Source: an uncultured Lachnospiraceae bacterium (GTDB lineage Bacteria; Bacillota; Clostridia; Lachnospirales; Lachnospiraceae). From it: a stretch of DNA of 64,000 bases. The DNA lies in contig CANRPU010000003.1 of NCBI GenBank assembly GCA_947632555.1, positions 124,001 to 188,000 on the forward strand, written 5' to 3'. Below the pieces are notes generated by a model that had not been told where the DNA came from, did no database searches, and saw only the letters and a program-made list of their open reading frames with translations. Both the position numbers and the translations under genes were made by a program. Below are positions 7,265-19,205 of the stretch, piece by piece (position 1 is the stretch's first letter; each line of letters starts with the position of its first letter).

Positions 7265-8653
7265 ATGAAACAGGAAGGAAATATCCCCTATAAGATCTAT
7301 TTGGAAGAGCAGGAAATGCCGGTATCCTGGTACAATATGCGGGCAGATATGAAAGTAAAACCGGCGCCGCTGTTAAATCCCGGCACCCATAAGCCCATGA
7401 CGTTTGAAGAACTGCAGGGCGTTTTCTGTGATGAACTGATACGACAGGAATTGGACGATACCACGGCGTATATTGAGATTCCCCAGGAAATACGCAGCTT
7501 TTACAGAATGTACCGGCCTTCGCCGCTGGTGCGCGCGTACTGTCTGGAAGAAAAGCTGCGGACACCGGCCAAGATCTATTATAAATTCGAGGGCAACAAT
7601 ACCAGCGGCAGCCACAAATTAAATTCCGCCATAGCCCAGGCGTATTACGCCAAGAAGCAGGGGCTTAAGGGCGTGACAACGGAAACCGGCGCCGGACAGT
7701 GGGGCACGGCTCTTTCCATGGCCTGCGCGTATCTGGAGCTGGATTGTAAAGTATATATGGTGAAGGTTTCCTATGAGCAGAAACCTTTCCGCAGGGAGGT
7801 CATGAGGACCTACGGCGCTTCCGTAACCCCTTCGCCCTCCGATACCACCGAAGTGGGGCGCAGGATCCTGGCGGCGCATCCCGGCACTACGGGCAGCCTG
7901 GGCTGCGCGATCTCCGAAGCGGTGGAGGCGGCCGCCGTCAATGAAGGATACCGCTATGTGTTAGGCAGCGTCCTGAACCAGGTATTGCTGCACCAGTCCG
8001 TGATCGGCCTGGAATCCAAAGCCGCTATGGACAAATACGGGATCGTGCCGGATATCATCATCGGCTGCGCGGGCGGCGGATCCAATCTGGGAGGCCTGAT
8101 CGCGCCTTTCATGGGCGAAAAGCTGAGAGGGGAGAGAGATTACCGCATTATCGCCGTAGAGCCGGCGTCCTGCCCGAGCCTGACAAGAGGAAAGTTCGCG
8201 TATGATTTCTGTGATACGGGTATGATCTGTCCTCTGGCGAAGATGTATACTCTGGGAAGCGGCTTCATTCCGTCCCCGAACCACGCGGGAGGACTGCGTT
8301 TCCATGGTATGAGCTCCACGCTCTCCCAGCTGTATCATGACGGTCTGATGGAAGCCCGCTCGGTAGAGCAGACCGCTGTCTTCGAGGCCGCGGAGATGTT
8401 CGCGAGAGTGGAAGGCATCCTGCCCGCGCCGGAAAGCGCTCACGCTATCCGCGCTGCCGTAGACGAGGCTGTGAAATGCAGGGAAACGGGAGAGGAAAAG
8501 ACGATCCTCTTTGGCCTTACCGGTACGGGATATTTTGATATGGTGGCATATGAAAAGTTCCACAACGGTGAGATGAGCGATCATATTCCCACCGATGCGG
8601 AACTGCAGGCCGGGTTTGACGGGATCCCCAAATTCCCCGGAAATGAATTTTAA
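7265..8653 (+). CDS. trpB: Tryptophan synthase beta chain, TrpB2 type
   Basis: This is a PLP enzyme that makes L-tryptophan from indole and L-serine. The 462-aa length and the N-terminal region (IPYKIYLEEQEMPVSWYNMRADM) are typical of the longer TrpB2 subfamily, which often works without TrpA. The Schiff-base lysine is in GSHKLNSA (K118), and the phosphate loop is CAGGGSNLGG (about residues 270-279). The ATG at 7265 has GGAGG seven bases upstream, so the 14 in-frame codons before it are not needed. No trpA or other trp gene is nearby, so an indole-salvage role is plausible. It ends nine bases from the stop of the convergent chemoreceptor gene, with no clear terminator between. Confidence 0.93.
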   Translation: MKQEGNIPYKIYLEEQEMPVSWYNMRADMKVKPAPLLNPGTHKPMTFEELQGVFCDELIRQELDDTTAYIEIPQEIRSFYRMYRPSPLVRAYCLEEKLRTPAKIYYKFEGNNTSGSHKLNSAIAQAYYAKKQGLKGVTTETGAGQWGTALSMACAYLELDCKVYMVKVSYEQKPFRREVMRTYGASVTPSPSDTTEVGRRILAAHPGTTGSLGCAISEAVEAAAVNEGYRYVLGSVLNQVLLHQSVIGLESKAAMDKYGIVPDIIIGCAGGGSNLGGLIAPFMGEKLRGERDYRIIAVEPASCPSLTRGKFAYDFCDTGMICPLAKMYTLGSGFIPSPNHAGGLRFHGMSSTLSQLYHDGLMEARSVEQTAVFEAAEMFARVEGILPAPESAHAIRAAVDEAVKCRETGEEKTILFGLTGTGYFDMVAYEKFHNGEMSDHIPTDAELQAGFDGIPKFPGNEF

Positions 8654-8662
8654 GAATAAGAA

Positions 8663-10072
8663 CTATTTTCGGAATACCACGATTTCCGTTTTTTCAGTGT
8701 CACCCAGCTTTGCCAGAAGAGCCTGCATATCGTGAATGGTCTGCTGGTAAGCGTAGAACGCGTCGTAGGTCTGCTGGAAGAAAGAGAGAGCCAGTTCGGT
8801 GTTGCCTTCGGCTTTGGCTTCCCACGACTTGACAGCCCATTTATGGATTTCATTGTGAGCGCGTTTCAGCGCGGCAAATTCGGCCGTCCCCGTGATGGCC
8901 GGATTTGTCTGGGAACCTATCCATTTACCGATCTTACAGCTTTCAGGATTATTTAACTGGGTGATCTTTAACTGCTCAAACCCCATGGCGTGGTTGTAAA
9001 CACGCCACATCAGAATGAAATGGTCGATCTCAAATACCCGCAGCCAGTCCTGCTGGGTAATGGCGGAGAATCCGCGGGCCATGTCGCTGCGGGCGGTGTC
9101 GATATAGCGCCCGATCTGGAAAATATGCGTACCCTGCTCCCGGCAGTCCTTGACCAGTTCGTCATAGCTTTCCGAAATACTGGAAATCTGCCGGGTGAAG
9201 CTTTTGGTGACATTGGACTGCATATCAATATCTTCAAATATGTTGTCGATTTTTTCTTTAATGGATATCATCTGCTCTGTCATTCTGCTGATATCCGTAA
9301 GAGAGGTTTCCACCTTGGCGTTGCCCTGCGCAAGACTGGCGGTGGTATCATCCATGGAAGATGCCAGTACGCTCATATCCCGCTTTAATTCCTCAACATG
9401 TCTGGCGATGTCCTCCGCCGATTCGGCGGTGCTGTTGGAGAGCAGGCGCACCTGTTCGGCAACGATAGCGAATCCCTTTCCCACCTCGCCGGCTCTGGCG
9501 GCCTCGATGGAGGCGTTCAGCGCCAGCAGATTGCTGCGGCTTGCCACCTGCTTGACGATTCCCACGATATCCCCGATACGGTCGATCTTTTCCTGAAAAT
9601 TCTGGACTTCTTTGTTGATTCCGGAGATGCGCTCGGAAGACTGGTTGACCGCCTGGATGCTTTCGTTCATATTGGCGGTGCTGCTTTTTACCACATTCAG
9701 CATCTCACTGGTATTTTCACGGATATGGGCCATGTTTTCGGAAATGTGGCCGATGGAGAGCTCCAGGTTCCGGCTCGCGTTTTCCATGTCCGCGATGGAT
9801 TCGGACTGGGAGTTGACCTGATCGAAGGTCTGTTTTACGTATGAATTGTCCCCGATGGAGGCCATGGCATCGTTCAGCCGCATGACAAAATTATTGTTGG
9901 AACGTTTAAAGGCATGGATCACTTCGTTCAGTTTCTGCCCGCATTCCGGATTGGAAAAGCCGGAAATGTCGATGTCGGTGAACTGGCCGCCGATCACGGC
10001 GTCCATGGACTGCAGTAAAAGCGCCAGGTCTGAAGCGGCGCCGGCAGATGGCGAATTTCGTTTTTTTCTCAT
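8663..10072 (-). CDS. Soluble methyl-accepting chemotaxis protein with C-terminal zinc-binding CZB domain
   Basis: This 469-aa cytoplasmic chemoreceptor has no transmembrane segment. A short N-terminal helical region is followed by the MCP signalling hairpin, whose tip (IEAARAGEVGKGFAIVAEQVR, about residues 189-209) binds CheA/CheW. The last 120 residues match the CZB domain: DHFILMWRVYNH, SCKIGKW and AHNEIHKW supply His/Cys zinc ligands, which in related proteins sense Zn2+ or hypochlorous acid. The start at 10072 has GGAGGT five bases upstream on the minus strand. No che or fla genes are in the window. Confidence 0.92.
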   Translation of the reverse strand: MRKKRNSPSAGAASDLALLLQSMDAVIGGQFTDIDISGFSNPECGQKLNEVIHAFKRSNNNFVMRLNDAMASIGDNSYVKQTFDQVNSQSESIADMENASRNLELSIGHISENMAHIRENTSEMLNVVKSSTANMNESIQAVNQSSERISGINKEVQNFQEKIDRIGDIVGIVKQVASRSNLLALNASIEAARAGEVGKGFAIVAEQVRLLSNSTAESAEDIARHVEELKRDMSVLASSMDDTTASLAQGNAKVETSLTDISRMTEQMISIKEKIDNIFEDIDMQSNVTKSFTRQISSISESYDELVKDCREQGTHIFQIGRYIDTARSDMARGFSAITQQDWLRVFEIDHFILMWRVYNHAMGFEQLKITQLNNPESCKIGKWIGSQTNPAITGTAEFAALKRAHNEIHKWAVKSWEAKAEGNTELALSFFQQTYDAFYAYQQTIHDMQALLAKLGDTEKTEIVVFRK

Positions 10073-10202
10073 GGGGTACCTCCGTATCCGAATCATGGTA
10101 TGACGAGTTATATTCAGTGTAGCATAGAAACATAAAAAAGAAAACTATTTTCAGGTAAGCGGTGACAGAATTTCAGGTTACAAATGTCCGCCGGAGGGGT
10201 TT

Positions 10203-10691
10203 ATGGCAGAAGACAATATGAATCTGTGGGACGGATACGACGGAACGGCCCATGTCTATGACGAAAAAAAGGAAAAGCGTTACCAGAGCAGGATCTGGCT
10301 GGCGGCCGGCGGCGTGCTTCTGTGCGTACTGATCAGCATGACGGTAAAATGCGGCAGGGAGATCTACCTGTTGGCCTGCGGCAGCAGGATAGAGGCGGAA
10401 TACAGCGAGCGGGGCGGGCACAGGCTGGCGGAATATCGGGACGAAAACGGGCATCCGCGGATCCTGGATATCAGTGGGTTTCTGCCGGCCAGAAACGGCG
10501 ATCACATTACTCTGTACTACACGGAAAAGAAAACGGAAGCGGTCCCGCTGATCTCGCCTGCGGCCTGGCTGGCCTACTACGCGATCTTCGGCGGACTGTT
10601 TGCTTTGTGTGTCTGGCGTATCCGGCGGATATACAAGCCGCCGCGCAGAGGGGAGATCAGCGGAAGATCCGCAGATGATACAATAAAATAG
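10203..10691 (+). CDS. Two-helix membrane protein, DUF3592-like
   Basis: This 162-aa protein has transmembrane helices at about residues 30-50 and 122-142, with a small extracytoplasmic domain between them. That domain (RIEAEYSERGGHRLAEYRD, then GDHITLYYTEKKTEAV) resembles DUF3592-type domains. GGAGGGG precedes the ATG by three or four bases. Function unknown. It is followed after about 34 bp by another membrane-anchored protein and may share its transcript. Confidence 0.65.
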   Translation: MAEDNMNLWDGYDGTAHVYDEKKEKRYQSRIWLAAGGVLLCVLISMTVKCGREIYLLACGSRIEAEYSERGGHRLAEYRDENGHPRILDISGFLPARNGDHITLYYTEKKTEAVPLISPAAWLAYYAIFGGLFALCVWRIRRIYKPPRRGEISGRSADDTIK

Positions 10692-10725
10692 ATATGTGCA
10701 TCAATATAGGGGGAAACGGTACGGT

Positions 10726-12096
10726 ATGCGCTCTTTTGATTTCTTAAAAAAGAAAAAAGTATTGACAGCAGCCGGATTGACAATAGTCTGCATGGGTATG
10801 GCGCTTTTGTTTTGGACGGCCGAAAAGGGCAGGGCCGGAAAAGTTGTGGAAAACAGTATGGAAAAACCGTCTGCGGAACCGGGATCGGAACAGACTGTGG
10901 AACCGGATCTGATACAGGTACCCGCATCCGGATCGCAGGAAAGGACTATAGAGGGAGCCGAATCCGTGTCAGAACAGGAACCGGTTCTGACAGCGGAATA
11001 TGAGCTGCTCTATGAAGGAATCTCTCTCTTTGACGTTTTTGCCTACACTGCGTTTCAGATGGACACCAAGGCCGATCTGTATATGAGGCGGCTGCAGGAG
11101 GAGGCGGAGGAGTCCATTGAATTAAGTCTGTGGCGTGATCAGGAGGAGATCTGGTATACGACAAATGACTCGGCAGGGGATTACGATCTGTTTTATCGGG
11201 AACCCTCAGAAAGTCTTACTTTGGACCGGAAATTGTGCTATTATGTGGTTCCGTTTGACCAAACCGTCTATTTGATGCGGTATTGTGTGGAAACCACGCC
11301 GGAGGAAGTTACCATGTCCTACAAGGTGTTTGGTATCGGCCTTATGCTCCCGTACTCTTCTCTGGGAAGTGAAGAAACCGTTGATGCAGGCTGTATGACC
11401 GTTTATCTTGTATCTGACGGCAGGGCTGACCGGACGGTGGCCTTTCCTGTCGACCAGATGACAGATTTCGCCGATACGGTCAGAACATACATGGAGAACG
11501 GGTACCTGGCGGCCTCCACCCTGCGCGGCGTATGGGAAACAGGCGAATGCGCAGATGGAGAAGATCCGGTTTTTCCCCATCTGTATGATATCTTTCCCTG
11601 GATTCCGGAACTTGCCGCGGAGCGCGGGATCAATACGGAAGACATGCGCTCGATCACCCGGATACTCGCGGCGATTCAGGATACCCTGCCGACAGACATT
11701 TCCGTTGTCATGCCGGATACGGCAGCTGACGGAACCTGCTTTATCACAGGGGATTATTACAGCGGCAGTGACGAAAGCTATCTGACGGTCCGCATGGGAG
11801 AAGACGGTTCTTATGGAGGGCACCTTCTGATAGATAACGTACTGAACATGGATTTTTCTGGACACTATGACAATGGGATCCTGACTGCCGCGCAGACGGA
11901 CCATGAACCGGATGCTCCTCCATATGAGATAGAAATATTTTTCGAGAAGGGCAGGGCAGCAGTGACGGTCACTGCCGCCCGGGAGGGAGCCTTTATCGAA
12001 GTCGGGGAATCCCTTACTCTGGATCGAAATGAACTTCCCCAAAGCATGAAGATCATGAGAAACGCGGAAACCCACGGAACAGAGAAAATCAGATAA
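10726..12096 (+). CDS. Membrane-anchored extracytoplasmic protein of unknown function
   Basis: This protein has 456 aa if started at the ATG at 10726 (AGGGGG about 12 bases upstream); a GTG at 10696 in the same frame would add ten residues. Residues 10-30 are a signal anchor preceded by KKKK. A Glu/Ser/Pro-rich linker (about 40-95) follows, and then a mainly beta globular region rich in aromatic and acidic residues, including a glycine-rich part near residues 345-380. I recognise no catalytic motif or family. It is probably surface exposed and linked with the small membrane protein upstream. Confidence 0.7.
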   Translation: MRSFDFLKKKKVLTAAGLTIVCMGMALLFWTAEKGRAGKVVENSMEKPSAEPGSEQTVEPDLIQVPASGSQERTIEGAESVSEQEPVLTAEYELLYEGISLFDVFAYTAFQMDTKADLYMRRLQEEAEESIELSLWRDQEEIWYTTNDSAGDYDLFYREPSESLTLDRKLCYYVVPFDQTVYLMRYCVETTPEEVTMSYKVFGIGLMLPYSSLGSEETVDAGCMTVYLVSDGRADRTVAFPVDQMTDFADTVRTYMENGYLAASTLRGVWETGECADGEDPVFPHLYDIFPWIPELAAERGINTEDMRSITRILAAIQDTLPTDISVVMPDTAADGTCFITGDYYSGSDESYLTVRMGEDGSYGGHLLIDNVLNMDFSGHYDNGILTAAQTDHEPDAPPYEIEIFFEKGRAAVTVTAAREGAFIEVGESLTLDRNELPQSMKIMRNAETHGTEKIR

Positions 12097-12105
12097 AATA
12101 ACGGC

Positions 12106-12134
12106 TTGTTTGCGGAAGGCCTGTATGATATAAT
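12106..12134 (+). promoter_or_regulatory. Sigma-A promoter for the LacI-like/HD-GYP gene
   Basis: TTGTTT (12106-12111), a 17-bp spacer and TATAAT (12129-12134) lie 60 bp before the ATG at 12194. Confidence 0.6.
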
Positions 12135-12193
12135 TAATTTGGTATACTGGATTTTATGACTGCCTGAGAAAAAGGGCAGAACGGGGTGGGTGT

Positions 12194-14263
12194 ATGATAC
12201 ATGGCCGGAAAATAGCGGCGCTCTGCGTTGCGGAGATTCAAAATGAAGATATTCAGAGCATGATGTATCCCCTGTACAACATGCTGGAGCAGAACGGCTG
12301 GAAGACTTTTATCTTCAGCAGCTGTACAAGTATGTATTTTGATGTGCCTTTCGACAGAGGAGAGGCCGGGATCTTCAGGCTGGTACCGTATGATCTGGTG
12401 GATGTGGTGGTGATCTACGCCAGAACCTTAAAAAAGACTTCCATTATTGATGATATTATAGGCTGGAGCAGGCAGTACGACAAGCCGGTCATTGTCATAG
12501 ATGACGATGAGAGAAGGCCGGGAGCCGTGCACGTTAATTTTGATGAAAGCGATGCTTTCCGGAATCTGATAAAGCATCTGCTGGAGCATCATCATGTGCG
12601 GAAGATAAACTGCATTTCCGGCATCCCGGGAAATGAGATCTCCGAGAAAAGGACCGCCATATACAAAGAGGAACTGGAGGCCCACGGGATCCCGTTTGAG
12701 GAAAAGCGGCTGGGGTACGGCATGTTCTGGGGAGATCCCACCTATAAGGTCATGAATGAATTTTTCAAGGATCCGGACGGCCTGCCGGAAGCCATTGTCT
12801 GTTTGAACGATACCATGGCGATCCTGGCCTGCGAGGTATTGGAAGAGCGGGGGATCCGGGTGCCGGAGGAAATGATCGTTACCGGCTTTGACGGGATCGT
12901 GCAGGAAAAATACAATGTGCCCAGGATCAGTACCTGCAGGCGGGACATGGACCAGTTCGGCGGATTCGTATATAACATCATCGAGGAGCACTGCGGCGGG
13001 AAGAAAGACACGAAGCAGTATTACTTCCCTTACGTGTTTGACGCGTCCGAATCCTGCGGCTGTACACGGGTTTCCGTGCTGGATGTTAATATCAGGATCA
13101 GTGATATGTACAAGAGGATGGACAATTCCATCTCCTATGACCGTTCCATGACGGAAATGCTGGCAAGGGTGGTAAAGCTGGAAAATCCTCAGGATATCCT
13201 GAAAGGGATCAAGGAATATGTGCAGGAGGACGTCTGGCTCTGCTTCAATACGGATTTCGCCAGCCTGGAACAGCTTTCACTGGAGGAGAGGACACCCCAC
13301 CGCTACGATACGCAGCCGTTTACGGATACGGTCATAACGGATCGTTTCTTTGTGGGCCGTGACAGGATCAGGCGGAAGCGTATCTGGTATCAGGATTTAA
13401 TACCGGATTGGAAAGAAGCCGGCCAGAGGAAACAGCCTCTGATCTTTTATACGCTCCACAATCAGGAAGAAATCTGCGGTTACGCGGCCGCTTTTGTGAA
13501 AGCGGACAAATATATCCATTTTGGCAATTCCCTGCAGAGGATACAGAAGCTGATGTTGAATTTAAACAACGCGGTCAGCATGTATACCTCCCAGACCGTG
13601 CTGAGAGCCACCAACCGCAAGCTGATGGATATCCAGAGCGAGATCATCGCGCGGTTCGCTGATCTGGTGGAGGCCAGAGATGATTCCACCGGCCAGCATG
13701 TCAAGCGGACGGGAGAGTACTTCCGGATACTGGGCAGGCATCTGGCCAAGCACTCCCGCTATGCGAAGGCTTTGAATGAACAGGAGCTGGAGCTGATGTG
13801 CAAGGCGGCGCCCCTCCATGACATAGGCAAGATCAAGATTTCGGATCTGATATTGAACAAGCCGGGGCGTTTGACACCGGAGGAATTTGAGATCATCAAG
13901 ACCCATACGGTGGAGGGCAGCAAGATCATTGCCAGCACCATGGCGAATATCGAGGAGGAACGTTATCTGAAGGTGGCGGGGGACATCGCCCTCTATCACC
14001 ATGAGAAGTGGGACGGCAGCGGCTATCCCCACAGGCTGGCGGGAGAGGAGATCCCGCTGTGCGCCAGGATCATGGCCGTGGTGGATGTATTCGACGCCCT
14101 GACCAGCAAGCGTGTTTATAAGGATGCCTATTCCCTGGAGAAAGCTTACGATATTTTAAAAGAATCCAGCGGTACGCATTTCGATCCGGAGATCGTCAAG
14201 GTGTTCATGGACAATCATAAGGAAATCGAGCAGGTATTTTTTGAAAATACGGAAACGGAATAA
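12194..14263 (+). CDS. Cytoplasmic sugar-binding-domain (LacI/PBP-like) HD-GYP phosphodiesterase fusion
   Basis: This 689-aa protein has no membrane segment. Residues 1-285 match the periplasmic-binding-protein-like effector domain of LacI/GalR regulators (IPEEMIVTGFDGI is typical) but lack the DNA-binding helix-turn-helix. Residues 300-480 form a GAF-like or linker region with a coiled coil. The last 190 residues are a complete HD-GYP domain: HDIGK at 542-546 and HHEKWDGSGYP at 602-612, the metal and GYP motifs of active c-di-GMP (or cGAMP) hydrolases. Ligand binding likely sets phosphodiesterase activity. The downstream neighbours are a polyol-phosphate dehydrogenase and a beta-mannosidase, so a sugar or mannoside signal is a reasonable inference. 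Confidence 0.88.
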   Translation: MIHGRKIAALCVAEIQNEDIQSMMYPLYNMLEQNGWKTFIFSSCTSMYFDVPFDRGEAGIFRLVPYDLVDVVVIYARTLKKTSIIDDIIGWSRQYDKPVIVIDDDERRPGAVHVNFDESDAFRNLIKHLLEHHHVRKINCISGIPGNEISEKRTAIYKEELEAHGIPFEEKRLGYGMFWGDPTYKVMNEFFKDPDGLPEAIVCLNDTMAILACEVLEERGIRVPEEMIVTGFDGIVQEKYNVPRISTCRRDMDQFGGFVYNIIEEHCGGKKDTKQYYFPYVFDASESCGCTRVSVLDVNIRISDMYKRMDNSISYDRSMTEMLARVVKLENPQDILKGIKEYVQEDVWLCFNTDFASLEQLSLEERTPHRYDTQPFTDTVITDRFFVGRDRIRRKRIWYQDLIPDWKEAGQRKQPLIFYTLHNQEEICGYAAAFVKADKYIHFGNSLQRIQKLMLNLNNAVSMYTSQTVLRATNRKLMDIQSEIIARFADLVEARDDSTGQHVKRTGEYFRILGRHLAKHSRYAKALNEQELELMCKAAPLHDIGKIKISDLILNKPGRLTPEEFEIIKTHTVEGSKIIASTMANIEEERYLKVAGDIALYHHEKWDGSGYPHRLAGEEIPLCARIMAVVDVFDALTSKRVYKDAYSLEKAYDILKESSGTHFDPEIVKVFMDNHKEIEQVFFENTETE

Positions 14264-14268
14264 AGAAC

Positions 14269-14313
14269 AGGAAAAGAAGGTGTTGTACTTGGAACAAAGC
14301 GCCTTCTTTTCCT
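14269..14313 (+). terminator. Hairpin between the HD-GYP gene and the dehydrogenase gene
   Basis: GGAAAAGAAGG (14270-14280) pairs perfectly with CCTTCTTTTCC (14302-14312). The T-rich right arm could act as a terminator. A weak promoter, TTGGAA (14289-14294), 18 bp, TATATT (14313-14318), overlaps it and could restart transcription for the next two genes. Confidence 0.45.
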
Positions 14314-14343
14314 ATATTGTTTCACATAAAAAGGAGAATGAAT

Positions 14344-15405
14344 ATGCAGAATGGCAACAGTATCGCGATTCCCGCTGTGTTAAAGGTAGGCAGCGGTGTG
14401 TTGAAAGAGCTTGGCTTTTGTTTGAAGGAAGCGGGCTTTAACCAGGTGGTGATCTATTTCGGCAACGGACTGATAGAACTGTTCGGTACGGATGTTATGG
14501 AGTCTTTCCGCCGGGAGGGAGTGGAGGTCCTGGAATACAGGGAACTGGATACGGTGGCAATGGACGATATCGTTACGCTGGCCTTTTCCATGCCGGCAAA
14601 GGCCAAGGCAGTGGTGTCCATCGGGGGCGGCAAGGTCATAGACGCCGGCAAGTACGCGGCGTTTTTGAAGAACCTTCCCTTTATCAGCGTGCCCACTTCC
14701 AGTTCCAGCGACGGTTTTTCCAGCTCCAGCGCATCTCTGATCGTGGACGGGAAAAGGACTTCCGTACCGGCCCGGCTGGCCTACGGCATTGTGGTGGATA
14801 CCGAGGTCATACGGACGGCGCCGGTGAAGTTTATCTACTCCGGCATCGGGGACATGCTTTCCAAGATTACGGCCATCTACGACTGGATATTCGAGGCGCG
14901 GCAGGGTGTTGGCGAGCTCAATGATTTCGCGGTGATGATCGCCAAGAAGGCCGTAAACAGTTTTGTCAGGACCCCTTATCAGAGCATCAGCGACGAACTG
15001 TTCCTGAAGGAACTGCTGGATTCTCTGGCCATGAGCGGGATCGCCAATGAGATCGCCGGCAGCAGCGCGCCGACCAGCGGCAGCGAGCATCTGATCTCCC
15101 ACGCGCTGGACAAGATCCTGGAAGTACCCGAACTGCACGGGGTACAGGTAGGGATCGCCACCTACATTATGGCGAAGGTGCAGGATCACCGTTATGTCAG
15201 GGTGAACAAGGTACTGACCGATACGGGATTCTGGGATTACGCCGCGGGACTGCGGATGCGGAAGGCCGATTTTTTAAAGGCGGTGGATATGGCGCCTTCC
15301 GTCAAGCCGCACAGGCATACTTATCTGCATGAGGAAAAGTATCGGGAAGCGGCGAAAAAGCTGATCATGGAAGACGAACTCTTGGGAAGAGTGCTGGCTG
15401 ATTAG
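14344..15405 (+). CDS. Glycerol-1-phosphate dehydrogenase family protein (iron-containing alcohol dehydrogenase superfamily)
   Basis: This is a 353-aa NAD(P)-dependent dehydrogenase related to EgsA/AraM, which interconvert dihydroxyacetone phosphate and sn-glycerol-1-phosphate. Seen here: the nucleotide-binding SIGGGKVIDAGKYAA (about 94-108), PTSSSSDGFSS, and the metal-site region SGSEHLISHALDK with H249 and H253, then H265 (LHGVQVG). The ATG at 14344 has AAGGAG seven bases upstream. It stands eight bases before the beta-mannosidase gene, so the two are probably cotranscribed. The substrate might be another polyol phosphate. Confidence 0.85.
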   Translation: MQNGNSIAIPAVLKVGSGVLKELGFCLKEAGFNQVVIYFGNGLIELFGTDVMESFRREGVEVLEYRELDTVAMDDIVTLAFSMPAKAKAVVSIGGGKVIDAGKYAAFLKNLPFISVPTSSSSDGFSSSSASLIVDGKRTSVPARLAYGIVVDTEVIRTAPVKFIYSGIGDMLSKITAIYDWIFEARQGVGELNDFAVMIAKKAVNSFVRTPYQSISDELFLKELLDSLAMSGIANEIAGSSAPTSGSEHLISHALDKILEVPELHGVQVGIATYIMAKVQDHRYVRVNKVLTDTGFWDYAAGLRMRKADFLKAVDMAPSVKPHRHTYLHEEKYREAAKKLIMEDELLGRVLAD

Positions 15406-15413
15406 GAGGAAGT

Positions 15414-17864
<2,451 letters not shown>

Positions 17865-17887
17865 CCGGGCGGAATGGAAGCTCTAAA

Positions 17888-17916
17888 TGGACAAAATCAT
17901 GAAATACTGTTATAAT
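17888..17916 (+). promoter_or_regulatory. Sigma-A promoter for the EAL-HDOD gene
   Basis: TGGACA (17888-17893), 17 bp, then a perfect TATAAT (17911-17916); the AAAGGAGG ribosome site follows at 17923-17930. Confidence 0.7.
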
Positions 17917-17938
17917 GGAACAAAAGGAGGGTGATATT

Positions 17939-19165
17939 ATGTTGGCAACGTTAATCCCTTTATTTGATGAGAATATGGTGGTAAAGGCATATTCTTTGTT
18001 TACCCAGAAAAAGAACATGTATCTGGATCCGAGTATCCTGGGATCCGGCCAGTATGACGGAGCTGCCAGCGTGGAAGGACTGGAGATCATCCGGAACATG
18101 GGCGTGGATACGATCTCCGAAGACAAGGCGATCTTTGTTCCGGTAGGAAATATTTCCGTATTTTCCGATATCGACAGTCAGTGCGACGCGCCCCATGACA
18201 GACTGGTGCTTTTACTTGACAATTCCATTCTTCCGGAGGAAACCTATATAAAGCGTCTGGAAGAACTGAAACAGAGTGGTTACAGGCTTGCCATGCGGAA
18301 GCTGGAGGTGGCGAAGTTTGAAGAATACAGAGAAGTGCTGCGGCTGGTGGATTATATCTTTTTAAATCACAAAAAGATAGACATTACCAAGGCCCGGGTT
18401 TATTTCCAGAAGATTTATCCCAATATCCAGCTGTGCGCGGGCAATATCGAGGACATGGAGAGTTTCCAGAAGCTGAAAAGCGAAGGCGGCTATCAGTTTT
18501 ATGAAGGGCCGTTTTTCCGGATGCCCATCAACAAGGGCGAGCATGAGGTGGCGCCGCTGAAGGTCAATTATATCCAGCTGCTGAATATGGTGAACAGCCC
18601 GGAATTTGAACTGACGGAAGCGGCGGACGTGATCGGCAGGGATACCGCGCTGGTCATTTCCCTGCTGAAAATGGTGAACAGAGTGACGGTGAATTCCCAG
18701 ATCACTTCCATCCGACACGCGGCGGCCATGCTGGGCGAGAAGGAACTGCGGAAGTGGCTGAACACGGCGGTAGCGGGTCAGCTCTACACGGACAAACCCA
18801 ACGAGATAACCAGGCTCTCCCTGTTAAGAGCAAAGTTCGCCGAGAACCTGGCGCCGGCGTTTTCTCTGGCGGCTCAGGCTTCCGAACTGTTTTTGATGGG
18901 ACTGTTTTCCGTTCTGGACGTGATCCTGGAAGTCCCCATGGCGGAGGCGCTGGAACTGGTACAGGTATCCGGGCCCATTCGGGAGGCTCTGCTGGAAAGA
19001 AAGGGGAATTTTGCCAAGGTGCTGGATTTTGTGACCGAATATGAGAGCGCCGAATGGAAAGAGGTGTCCCGCCAGATGATCGTGGAAGACATCAGTATGC
19101 GGTATGTATATGACGCTTATATGAATTCCCTGAGATGGTATCGGGATATGATTTCTGAGGGATAG
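17939..19165 (+). CDS. EAL-HDOD signalling protein (YuxH family)
   Basis: This 408-aa cytoplasmic protein has an N-terminal EAL-type fold (about 1-195) that lacks the catalytic E-A-L motif but keeps the YuxH-type FYEGPFF segment near residue 188. A C-terminal HDOD domain (about 205-400; [27 protein letters not shown], then [14 protein letters not shown]) follows. Such proteins are thought to bind c-di-GMP or partners without hydrolysing it. GGAGG lies eight bases before the ATG at 17939. lepA follows after 40 bp. Confidence 0.88.
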   Translation: MLATLIPLFDENMVVKAYSLFTQKKNMYLDPSILGSGQYDGAASVEGLEIIRNMGVDTISEDKAIFVPVGNISVFSDIDSQCDAPHDRLVLLLDNSILPEETYIKRLEELKQSGYRLAMRKLEVAKFEEYREVLRLVDYIFLNHKKIDITKARVYFQKIYPNIQLCAGNIEDMESFQKLKSEGGYQFYEGPFFRMPINKGEHEVAPLKVNYIQLLNMVNSPEFELTEAADVIGRDTALVISLLKMVNRVTVNSQITSIRHAAAMLGEKELRKWLNTAVAGQLYTDKPNEITRLSLLRAKFAENLAPAFSLAAQASELFLMGLFSVLDVILEVPMAEALELVQVSGPIREALLERKGNFAKVLDFVTEYESAEWKEVSRQMIVEDISMRYVYDAYMNSLRWYRDMISEG

Positions 19166-19205
19166 ACGTCAGAATGGTATCCCGAAAGAACGAGAGGTAA
19201 CTAAA

